Origin: Nicotiana tabacum
Taxonomy: Eukaryota > Streptophyta > Magnoliopsida > Solanales > Solanaceae
NCBI RefSeq assembly: GCF_000715075.1
Contig: NC_134089.1
Location: 64,152,697-64,216,696, forward strand
DNA: 64,000 nt
Direction of reading: 5' to 3'
The notes beneath the pieces are model-generated. The model saw only the letters and a program-made list of their open reading frames with translations, was not told the origin of the DNA and searched no databases. Each line of letters opens with the position of its first letter. Positions within the stretch are counted from its first letter, which is position 1. Below, one piece after another: positions 34,035-44,514 of this stretch. The position numbers and the translations under genes are program-made.

Positions 34035-36576
34035 TGCGCAAAACCCTCAATCCCATTCTTAATGATTTGGTAAACAAAAGCTTACAATGAAACTATAAAT
34101 TTTGAATCAAAATTGTAAGATCCGTAGAGTTTAACACCTAATATCTTTCAAATCCAGTTTAGGTATTTGAGTATTCTACTAAGCTTGGATAATCATTAAA
34201 GGGCAGAAAATTTATTATAATTGAAACAAATGAATATAAATAGATAGTGAGGTGACATCTCTTATAAACAAGGAATCCTGTGTATCTTTTTTCTCAACTT
34301 TTTTATAAAATTGTGACGTTTCATTTGTTTTCCTTCTTTTTCTTTTCCGAATGTAACGTTCCATTTAACTTCACATTCTTCTAAAACATGTTTATATAAC
34401 AGATTCGCTCTTCTTCGGCAATTCTCACTGTCATTTCTGTCCAAAAATGTGTCTGATCGAAAATTACAATCGCAATTCCCGACAAACGGCGCAATAGTTC
34501 TCTCAATGTGTTAAACAAATCTCCAGGCATAGACTTAATCTCCAAACCTCCACCTTAAACAACTTTCATGCTTGGACCCTTTTCAAATCTGGATCAAGCT
34601 TTTATAAGGGAATTTTTTTTGCTGTTGAATTTTGACGATATTTGAACAGAATCGGAAGTGGTTAAGGGGAGTGAGAGGGCTTTCACCGGTTGGAATGCAT
34701 AGACGACTAACTAGCGCGATTTTTCGGCGAAGTTGCTGCCAATAATTTCTACTATTTTTTTCTTATCGTTTCTATAAGGAAATTCCCTAATTCTTCTACT
34801 ATTTCCACTGCCATAGTTCCCCTTCAAGTTGGTATCTTTCTTCTTCTTTTTTGGGAATTTTCCTTTCTCCAACTAATGCATTCACCAAAACGAAACAAGG
34901 ACAAGGAAGGGTATCATTTTCTTTTTGGGTAAGGTTCTCTTCTGCTTAAGAAAATATTTAATTTTGCTTTTGTGATTTATTTGAGCATACACGAGTTTGG
35001 ATAGCATCAAAAGGAGTGATGGAAATGGAAATGTTTAATTACCAAAAAAAGAAGAAGTTGGAGCTCTTACCATAAAAAAAACAAAAAAAGTTGGAGCTTA
35101 CTTATTGATTTAGGAATTTCAAGTAACGTAGAGAATATGAAGTTGGCAAGTTTCTACACTACCTTGCATTTTGCTATGGAATGGTCTTCTTTTCCTTTCT
35201 CTAATAATCACTAATTGCTCAAGAGTATGTTTTGGAAGAGAACTTTTTTCTTTTACAGAATGTTTAGAGGACAACGAGCATTAAGGTCTCTTCCAGAGGA
35301 TTATACTTGGATATCACTATCATTGTAAAACTACAAAATGATTGGCAATGATTTATTTATTTGGTTGTCTTTTGCGTTATTTTTTCCTTGGACATTTGGT
35401 TTAATTTTTTCCGTATGGCTTATATTATACATTGAAAAATTGACACTTGATGACAATACATAAGGGGAATTGGCAAATTTTTAGCCTTATATTAGATTTT
35501 GGCAAAAGTAGCCCCAAATAATCAGCATTTTATAGCCAAATCCTAAAAACTACCCTATTTTCTTATTTGTTCTCCTAACCGTTTGCTGCTCTCCCTCTTA
35601 TTGTTCGCTGGTCCCCCTCCCCCTTCTTGTTCGCTGCCTCCCCCATTCCCTCCCTCCCTATTCCAAATGAGATTAAAATGGTGGATTAACTCTACCATTG
35701 GTTTACTCAGTATTACCCATCAAGTACAGAGGAGCGAAGCTTTAATATATAGCGACAAATTAATATGTGCATACAATTACATGCATACCAATGTATAATA
35801 TATAATTTCTTATGAATATATATATATATATTCATAAGAAATTATATATTATACATTGGTATATGCAGGAAGGAAAGTAATTTTTGATATACATTTTAAT
35901 ATACACAAAGAAGGATAATAAATTTGTGATATATATTTTGATATATACGTTTTATTATGTATTATACAATGTGATATACAAATAATATAATTAATTTTTT
36001 GTGATACACTTGGATACAGAAATAATAATAAATTATAGACAACTATCGAAGGAAAATAAATTTTTGATATACACAAAGAAGAAAAATAAAGTTGTAATGT
36101 ATATATTGGTATACACGTTATTTAACATGTAATACAGTATGATATACAAAAAATAAAATTTATTTGTGTTATACACTTGGATATACACTATGATATACAA
36201 ACTATATTTATAATTTTTAATGCTTGTGAGAAATAATTTAAAAACCTAGAAAAAAGATTGTAGAGATTTGGGAAAAAATCTTGAAAGATTTCGAATTCTA
36301 ACAAAAAGAAAATAAAAGCCTATTTTTAGGGTAATGGTTGGACCATTAGAAGAGAGAGAACATCATTAAATGTTAAATTTAGGTTACGTGTGCCAAATGC
36401 TAAAAGATACGCTATTTCCTGTCAATTATTGGACTAAATTGTTATGCAATGCCAAATCCTCTTATACATTTGTACCTCTTTTCATTTTGGGTACAACAAA
36501 CTTTTACCCCTCTTATACCTATGAAATTTCCAAAAAGAAAAAAGTTAGCCGCCCAAAGAGCATGTTAATTTTCTAG
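34035..36576. other. unassigned region bounded by a 31-bp direct repeat
   Basis: The 31 bp beginning TTTATTATAATTGAAACAAA occur identically at 34211-34241 and 36577-36607. Between them lie non-coding sequence with pyrimidine tracts, a perfect long palindrome (35785-35862), and a roughly 180-bp imperfect direct repeat (35870-36018 and 36048-36190) rich in GATATACA words. I find no gene. Part of it (from about 35464) resembles AT-rich MITE-type repeats but termini cannot be fixed. Confidence 0.5.
35785..35862. repeat. 78-bp perfect palindrome
   Basis: Arms of 39 bp without a loop around a (TA) centre at about 35823/35824; the outer words are ATACCAATGTATAATATATA and its complement. It could form a long hairpin or cruciform. 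Confidence 0.9.
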
Positions 36577-36607
36577 TTTATTATAATTGAAACAAATGAA
36601 TATAAAT

Positions 36608-38390
36608 CTTATTCGTTCTCAAACCCAAAAGATTTATAAAAGGGATAAGAACTTTTTGTTGTAAAAACAATAGTAATACAACTATAGCTACTTTTTCAAC
36701 CTTGTAATTTGAAAATAGTCACAAAAGTTTTCAAATTTCACATGTCAATGTATATGTATTGAACGAGTATTTTTCAATTACTTTCAGCCTTAATTAAAAA
36801 TTAATCTATTGCAAATTTCAATTTTCACATGAAAAGTGACTATTTGTTATTTTAACTATGGAACTTGAATTTCCATAACAAATTAACAATGGCTGAAAAG
36901 TGACTATTTGTTAATTTTATCGGAGATTAAAATTAAGTCAGTTAGTAGGACAGAAGTATTTCTGTAATCCACATTACACCAACTCCACTAATTATTATCT
37001 AACGCAGATCTAATTAATACGATAACTGTTTAAAAACGTTATATAGTTAAAATCTTTTGAACAATGATAATTTACAGATCTCTACCAATGTTGACTCCTA
37101 AATTTTTTACAAATATTACTTTAAATCAGATATTGCAATTTTAAGAAAATATGAATTTTTGAGAATCAAAAGTGATCCAGAAAACACAAAAGTAAATCAC
37201 TATATTTCGCAGCACTGAAGATCTTTTAAAACAAAAAGGAACTAATAAAAGAGCACAAGGATAAGTGTAGGCAAAGAGAAGATGTGAGTCTAAACCAGGC
37301 CCCCAAATCATTAGAGGGAGCAGACATGTCGACTCAATGATTGCACATAACCATGCTTCCTTCATTTCTAATTGTCCAGAGCATCGGCTTATTGTGCACA
37401 CATCTACGTTTCCACCATGACTTTTAAAATTTTTACGATGGAAAAAGTAAACTGCTTGGGCTACAAGAATGACAAACAGAATTGAATTGAAAAGGGCGTA
37501 ATGTAACGGAGACACTTAAAGTTGACACGATCTTTCATTTAGACACCCAAACTTAAGAGAGTTCCTATTGAACACTTACGTTACATGAACTTTGTTCCAA
37601 TTAAACACTTCTTGCTGAGTTGGCACATAAAGTGAGTTTCACCCAATATGGGCGCGTGAAAAGCCCAAAAAACAGATTTTTTTTTTTGTTTTTTTTTATT
37701 TCCTTCTTCTTCTTTATGTCCACCACCATTTCCACCATTGCCTCCTCCACTTTCCATCATCTTCTCCGACTCAAATCGCTATTCTTCTTTCAAATCCCAT
37801 ACCGGATTCAAATTCAGCCGAAAACGAAAAGGTGAGTATTTGTGATTGGAAGAAAACAAAAAGGATAAAGTGAAGAAGAAGAAGCCTAACCCAGCTGCCA
37901 GAACTGAAATTAATTATGTTAAGAAATTTGGATAATGAAGAAGGTAAACAGAAATTTTCCTTTCTAAACCTAGCTCCTTTCCTTCTCGTCACTCTTTCTT
38001 TGTCTGTTCACTATTTATGCGTGTGTGTGTGGCTATTTCTGGGCAGCAGAGAGTGGTGGTTTGCGGCGAGCTCTGGTGACGGGGATGGCGACAATGAGGC
38101 TGAAGAAGACGGTGCGACTGCTGGGGTCTGCCAGCGGAGAGATTCAGTCGCTGATGTTGTGTGTGTTAGGTTTGAGGGCGGGAAGAGAAAATTAATTTAT
38201 GAAAAAATTGCAAAATTCTATTGTCTGCTGACTGAAATAGTCCTCTAAATTACAACAGCTCCTCCCTGATTTACGATCTAACTCTATTTTAAAGATAAAT
38301 ATGGACTCAATATGTTCATTAAAGTGTTTATTTTCTTGTTAAATTATATTATTTACTTTCACTTTAAATTTTTTCTATCGGAATATGCTC
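36608..38390. other. intergenic region without a convincing gene
   Basis: AT-rich sequence, including a word (AAAAGTGACTATTTGTTA) repeated at about 36832 and 36896. A minus-strand open stretch at 37141-37515 (124 codons from a GTG) has two hydrophobic segments but no ATG start and no family I know. From about 37500 to 38290 a repeat-like region (GACACTTAAAGTTGACACG, pyrimidine tract, later GC-richer sequence with TG-rich words) looks like a non-autonomous transposon, perhaps MULE-like; its ends are not identified. Confidence 0.35.
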
Positions 38391-38489
38391 TCTACCTTCT
38401 AAGAGTAGGGGTAAGGTCTACATATACACTACCCTCCTCAAACCTCACTTGTGGGACTCTACTGAGTTTGTTGTTGTTTTTTTGTTATA
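38391..38489 (+). mobile_element. TS SINE 3' part
   Basis: TAGGGGTAAGGTCTACATAT, ACCTCACTTGTGGGACTCTA and a GTTTGTTGTTG tail match the TS SINE 3' half. It abuts the LTR that starts at 38499. Confidence 0.75.
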
Positions 38490-38498
38490 GAACTCTTA

Positions 38499-39760
38499 TG
38501 TAACGACCCGATAGATCGTTTGAATACTAGCTCCCTTTTCTGTGTTTCGAGATATGTCATAGCTCGATTTGATGATTTATGACTTGCGTGCGTGGTCCTT
38601 GTTAACTTTCAAAAAGTTTATATGTAAAATTTTAAAGAAAATATGATTTTTGACTTTAAAAATGGCTAGAGTTGACCATGATCAATATCTTTGGTAAACG
38701 ACCTCGGACCGGTATTTTGACGATTTCGGTAGGTTCGTACTATGATTTTGGACTTGTACGCATCTTTGGTCGGGTCCGGGGTGACCCGAGTACGTTTCGG
38801 TGCATTATGTGAAAAGTTAAAAAATTGAGTTATGAACTTAAAAATCTTGAGTTTTAATGATCAATTCTTCATTTTAGTTGTTATTTTGATGTTTTGAGCT
38901 TGCGAGCAAGTTTGTACGATGTTATTACACTTGTGTGAATGTTCGGATTGGATCCCGAAAGGCTCAGATGAGTTTCACATGTATTGTAGATAGTTTTGCA
39001 AAACTGATGAAATCTAGTGTTGTGAATCTGCATGTCTCGCATTTGCGAAAACCTGTTCGCAAATGCAAGCTTTGAATTTGCGATGTCACGCTCGCATTTG
39101 CTAAGTGGGACAGGGGACTAGGAACTTCGCTTATGCGAAGAACAAGTCGCATTTACGAAATAGAGGGACCTCACATTTGCGACTTTGGTGTCGCATTTGC
39201 AACACTGAAGGACTGTGCACAATTTGGCTTTTGCAAAGTTTGGTCCGCATTTGCGATTGAGGGACCTTCACAAGTGCGAAGGGCGAGTCGCAATTGTGAT
39301 AGCTGGAAGTTTCAGCACTAATCACATTTGCGATCAACGGTTCAGATTTGCGGACGTCGCAATACCTGCAGTTGGATAAAATATGAGAATTTCGGAACGT
39401 AGATCATTTTACACCATTTTTTGAACCCTAGACTCCATAGAGGCAATTTTGAAGAACAATTTCTTCCCAATTTCATAGATAAGTAACTTTAACTTATTTT
39501 TATTAAATTTTCAGTGATTTTAATGAATTTTATCATCAAATCTAAGATTTTATATAGTAGAAATTGGGGTTTTTTGGTAGAATTTAAGAATTTTTTAAAA
39601 ATAAAATTTAGACCTCAAACTAAAGTCAAATTTCAAAACAAATCGCATATCCGGGCTCGGTGGTGAATGAGTAATCGAGATTTGATCTTAATTTGGGATT
39701 TCGACCATGTGGGTCCAAGTTGATTTTAGTTAGGAATTTGTCCTGATTTTCTTACCTTAT
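38499..39760 (+). repeat. chromovirus-type LTR, 5' portion
   Basis: Starts TGTAACGACCCGATAGATCG and includes GGTCCGGGGTGACCCGAG (shared inverted with 30736-30757), then the CGCATTTGCG cluster (39040-39360). The LTR end and internal region are missing; sequence from about 39760 on is different. Confidence 0.7.
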
Positions 39761-39912
39761 TTGGATTTATTCTTTTACTTAAAGGAAGAGTAGAATATTA
39801 ACCATAATTATTTTACTTTTCGTTTAGGAAAATATAGATCTCTTTCATAATTGACGGATTCCTTTCTTGGAGAAAAAGGTTGTGACCTCTATAAATTAAG
39901 AGTCGTTCCTTC
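39760..39912 (+). other. probable fragment of another LTR with TATA box
   Basis: ACCTCTATAAATTAAGAG (39885-39902) looks like a retrotransposon TATA region. The fragment is cut at 39912 by the next LTR. Family assignment is uncertain. Confidence 0.35.
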
Positions 39913-40250
39913 CGTCACAACCGAAATCTCACATGTTGTGATGGCGCATATCGCAATACTAGGAAAGCTGACAATCATAATAAACCACGCATCTTTAAAT
40001 TTGGAAAACATAGTAATATAAGTTCAAGAGAAAAATCTCATAAATAGTGATAAGAAAATACCGCGACTCAATACAATATCCCCCAAAATTCGGGTGTCAC
40101 TAAGTACATGAGCATCTATACAATAACTTGGTCTGACTGCTGAAACACTTTCTAGAAAGGTAGAATAGTATAAATAAAACTAAACGATAAAGGAGGAGAA
40201 TCAAGGTCTGCGGACGCCAAGGTAGCTACCTCGATAGTCTCCGAATTGAA
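39913..40250 (-). repeat. 3' LTR of host chromovirus, left piece
   Basis: Starts CGTCACAACCGAAATCTC, a mutated TGTCACGACC terminus, and stops at 40250 where a younger element begins. The LTR resumes at 47549: the text before the break (GGTCTGCGGACGCC...CCGAATTGAA) and after it (CTGAATAAGCTCCAACACTA) are adjacent in related LTRs. The two pieces total about 2.98 kb. Confidence 0.8.
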
Positions 40251-40850
40251 TGTCACGACCTGGATTTCCCACCCTCGGGAGTCGTGATGGCGCCTACTAG
40301 TGAAAGCTAAGCAAGCCAACCATTTGAACAATTAACTTTTTTACCATTTTTAATTCTTTAACAATTACGAACCAACAGTTTATAAACAGCGAAATATAAA
40401 CAAGCGGAAGAAACAACTAAAACCATTTAAATATTTGCAATACAATTTCTTAAACAAACACTACCCAGAACTGGTGTCACAACTTCACAGACGGTCTAGG
40501 AATACTACAAACAAGGTTCGAAAAATAAATACAACACGGTTACTGAAATACGTAAATGAATCATGATGAAAGGATAGAGGGAGACGCCAGGGCCTGCGGA
40601 CGCCTGCAAGACTACCTTGGATCTCCAAAGAGACTGAAGGCAGCAACCCAACGCTACGATCTGTATGCTCCAGTACCAGGATCTGCACATAGTGCTGAGT
40701 GTAGTATCAGCACAACCGACCCCATGTACTGGTAAGTGCCTAGCCTAACCTCGGCGAAGTAGTGACGAGGCTAGGACTAGACTACCAAATAAACCTGTAC
40801 AGTTAAATCATATACAACGAAAAATAAAAGCAAGAATGTAGAGTTTATGG
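40251..40850 (-). repeat. truncated 3' LTR of nested chromovirus
   Basis: TGTCACGACCTGGATTTCCC at 40251; closely matches 44515-45110 of the other LTR, but only about 600 of 3034 bp remain. At about 40850 it fuses directly to integrase sequence. Left flank TTGAA (40246-40250) pairs with CTGAA (47549-47553). Confidence 0.85.
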
Positions 40851-43400
40851 CCTACTATATAAAGCCTCATAAGGAGCCATCTAGATACTCGACTGATAGC
40901 TGTTGTTGTAGGCAAACTCTGCTAAAGGCAAAAACTAATCCCACGAGCCTCCAAAGTCAATGACACAAGCTCGGAGCATATCCTCCAAAATCTGAATAGT
41001 CCACTCGAACTGCCCGTCCATCTGAGGATGAAATGTTGTGCTCAATTCAACCCGTGTGCCCAGCTCCCACTAAACTGCTCTCCAGAAATGTGAGGTAAAC
41101 TGTGTACCTCGGTCCGAAATGATAGACACGGACACACCATGAAGACGAACAATCTCCCGGATATAGATCTCAGCTAACCTCTTGGAAGAATATGAGACTG
41201 CCACCGGAATGAAATGTGCTGACTTGGTCAGCCTATCAACAATAACCCACACTACATCGAACTTCCTCTGAGTCCGTGGGAGTCCAACAACAAAGTCCAT
41301 AGTGATACACTCACATTTCCACTCAGGAATCTCAATCTTCTGGAACAAACCACCAGGTCTCTGATGCTCGTAATTTACCTACTGATAGTTCAAACACCGA
41401 GCCACCTATGAAACAATATCCTTCTTCATTCTCATCCACCAATAATGCTGCCGCAAATCCTGATACATCTTAGCGGCACCCGGATGAATAGAGTACCGAG
41501 AACTATGGGCCTCCTCCAAAATCAACTCTCAGGGTCCATCCACATTAGACACACAAACTCGACCTTAAAGCCTCAAAACTTCATCATCTCCTAAGGTAAC
41601 CTGCTTGGCACCTCTGTGCTGCACCATGTCTCTAAGGACACACAAATGAGGGTCATTATACTGCCGATCTCAAATATGCTCCAATAAAGAAGAACGAGCG
41701 ACTGTGCAAGCTAACACACGGTCGGGCTCAGAAACATTCAACCTCACGAACTGATTGGCCAAAGCCTGAATATCCAAAGCAAACGGTCTCTCACCGACCA
41801 GAATATATGCAAGACTGCCCATACTGGCTGACTTCCTACTCAAAGCATCAGCCACCATACTGGCCTTTCCCCGATGATATAAGATGGTGATATCATAGTC
41901 CTTCAATAGCTCCAACCACCTTCTCTGCCTCAAATTTAGCTCCTTCTGCTTGAACAAGTATTGCAAACTTTTGTGATACATGAACACCTCACATGCCACG
42001 CCATAAAGATAATGCCTCCAAATCTTTAACGTGAACAATGGCTGCTAACTACAAATCATGAACCGGATAGTTCTTCTCATGAATCTTCAACTGACGCGAA
42101 GCATATGCAATAACCTTGCCATTCTGCATCAACACTGCGCCAAGTCCAATACGAGATGCATCACAATAAACTGTATATGGCCCTGAACCTGTAGGCAAAA
42201 CCAACACTAGTGCCGTAGTCAAAGCTATCTTGAGCTTCTGAAAGCTCACCTCACACTTGTCCGACCACCTGAACTGGGCACCCTTCTAGGTCAACCTGGT
42301 CATCGGGGCTGCAATAGATGAGAACCCCTCCACAAACCGACGGTAATAGCCTACCAAACCTAAGAAACTCCGAATCTCTGTAGCTGATACTGGTCTAGGC
42401 CAGTTCTTGACTGCTTCTATCTTCTTTGGGTCTACCTAAATGCCCTCTGCTGAAACAACATGACCCAAGAAAGCAATTGAACTCAACCAGAACTCACACT
42501 TCGAAAACTTAGCATACAACTGACTATCTCTCAAAGTCTGAAGAACCACTCTCAGATGCTGCTCATGCTCCTCTCGACTGCGGGAATAGATCAAAATGTC
42601 ATCAATGAAGACTATCACGAACAAATCCAAGTAAGGCCTTAACACTCAGTTCATCAAATCCATAAAAGCTGCTGAGGCATTTGTCACCCCAAATGACATC
42701 ACCAAGAACTCATAATGCCCATACTGAGCGCGGAAAGCTGTCTTAGGGACATTGTATGCCCTAATCCTCAACTGATGGTAGCCAGATCTCAAGTCAATCT
42801 TCGAAAATACCTTGGCACCCTGAATCTAGTCAAACAAATCATCAATCCTCGGCAACGAATACTTATTCTTGATGGTAACCTTGTTCAACTACCGGTAATC
42901 TTTGCACATCCTCATCGATCCGTTCTTCTTCTTAACAAAAAACACTGGCGCACCCCAAGGAGAGACACTAGGCCTAATGAAGCCTTTATCAAAGAAGTCT
43001 TGCAACTGCTCCTTCAACTCTTTCAACTCAGGCGGGGCCATACGATACGGCAGAATAGAAATGGGCTGAGTTCCCAAAGCCAAATTAATGCTGAAGTCAA
43101 TATCCTTATCAGGTGGCATACCCGACAGGTCTGAAGGAAATACCTCGGGAAACTTACGAACAACAGGCACAAAGTCAATAGAAGGAACCTCGGCACTAGA
43201 ATGATGAACGTATGCCAAATAAGCCAATAACCCCTTCTCGACCATATGCCGAGCCTTCATATATGAAATAATACTACTAGTAGAATCTGCCTGAATGACG
43301 AGGCCTCTTGTCAGACCCCTGACAACCTCCTGCGATAGAACCATCTCAACTTTCCTAGCCACATTGGCCGCCTCCTGAAAAAAATCTCACTCCCCGTCTC
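40851..43400 (-). pseudogene. Tekay-type chromovirus pol, lacking protease and 3' end
   Basis: On the minus strand: pre-RT linker ([18 protein letters not shown]), RT ([32 protein letters not shown]; intact [11 protein letters not shown] box near 42600), RNase H ([28 protein letters not shown]) and integrase (HYWWMRMKKD; ITMDFVVGLPR; IISDRGTQFTS; EFAYNNSYQSSI). Stops interrupt RT, RNase H and integrase, for example near 42436, 42050 and 41070. Pol ends abruptly at MAPYEALYSR, joined to LTR sequence, so the integrase C-terminus, any chromodomain and the polypurine tract are gone. Upstream, gag runs straight into the pre-RT linker near 43300, so the zinc knuckle and protease are also deleted. 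The element cannot move by itself. Confidence 0.9.
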
Positions 43401-44318
43401 CTTAGCCACCTAGAGTCGAATAGGCTGAATGAGTCCCTTAATGAACCTCCTCTCTCTCTTTCTCTCTCTCTCCATAGGAAGTATAAGAAGAGCATGATGG
43501 GCCAAATCAATAAACCTGGTCTCGTATTGAGTAACAGTCATAGAACCCTGTTGGAGACACTCAAACTGCCTCCAATAGATCTCCCTCTGAGTGACAGGAA
43601 GAAACTTCTCCAAAAACAGCTGAGAAAACTGATCCCAAGTCAAAGCTGGTGACCCGGCTGGTCTAGCCAAACAATAATCTCTCCACTAAGTCTTGGAGGA
43701 TCTAGACAAGCGAAAAGTAGCAAAGTCGACCCCATTGGTCTCCACTATCCCCATGTTCCTGAGAACCTTATGATAGTTGTCTAAATAATCCTGGGGATCC
43801 TCAGAAGATGCACTGCTGAAAGTGGTAGTGAAGAGCTTGGTAAACCTGTCCAATCTCCACAAGGCATTAGTAGACATAGCTGCTCCATCACCGGTCTGAG
43901 CTACCACACCCGGCTGGAATGCTCTAACTGGCTAAGCTGCTAGAGTCTGAAACTGATGAGCCATCTGCTCTGGAGTGCGGGTAGCAGAAGTCTGGGCTCC
44001 TCCGCCATCCTGACAGACGGCTGGTGCTACAGGAAGCAAGCTTGCCCGGGTGATACTCTCCATAAGGCCCACTAGACGGACTAGAGCATCCTGGATTACT
44101 GGGGTAGCAATGAACCCCTCTGGGACCTGAACTAGGCCCACTGGAACTGCCTGGGCCAGAACCTCATCATCAAACTCAACCTTAGGCTTCGCCACTGGTG
44201 CTGTTACTCTAGGATGAACTCTGCCCCTACCTCGGCCTCCCCCACTGCCCCTTGTGGGAGCTGCTGCTAGGGGCTCGGGATGCTGATCAGTGGATGAGGA
44301 AGCACGTGTTCTCGCCAT
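43401..44318 (-). pseudogene. Tekay-type chromovirus gag
   Basis: Starts MARTRASSSTDQ on the minus strand, the common start of this lineage, with a Gly/Arg-rich stretch (about 24-34). The capsid core continues as FTTTFSSASSEDPQDYLDNY, then LTWDQFSQLFLEKFLP and SMTVTQYETRFIDLA. In-frame stops fall at 43932 and 43686, and the pieces lie in one frame. A (GA)n-like purine run (about 43447-43475, coding ERERKRER) has expanded within the coding sequence. The C-terminal nucleocapsid part is missing because of the deletion into pol near 43300. Confidence 0.85.
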
Positions 44319-44493
44319 CTACGAAAGAACATAGTAGAAATTCAATTAGCATTGAGAAACCAAACCGCACGATAGGAAAGAATAGCTGTGAAGTTTTCCT
44401 AACTCTGTAGCCTCTAGGGGATAAATACAAACATCTCCGTACCAATCCCTTAGACTCTACTAAGCTTGTCCATGAATTGTGAGACCTATGTAA

Positions 44494-44514
44494 CCTAGAG
44501 CTCTGATACCAACT
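44494..44514 (-). other. primer binding site (initiator tRNA-Met)
   Basis: Minus strand AGTTGGTATCAGAGCTCTAG directly inside the 5' LTR. TGGTATCAGAGC is complementary to the 3' end of plant initiator tRNA-Met. Confidence 0.9.

Noticed and set aside
37620..38248. Short plus-strand frames with Ser/Thr-rich start and a GGTGAGT after 37831, resembling a first exon
   Set aside because: No downstream exon, no domain, and the surroundings look like a non-autonomous transposon.
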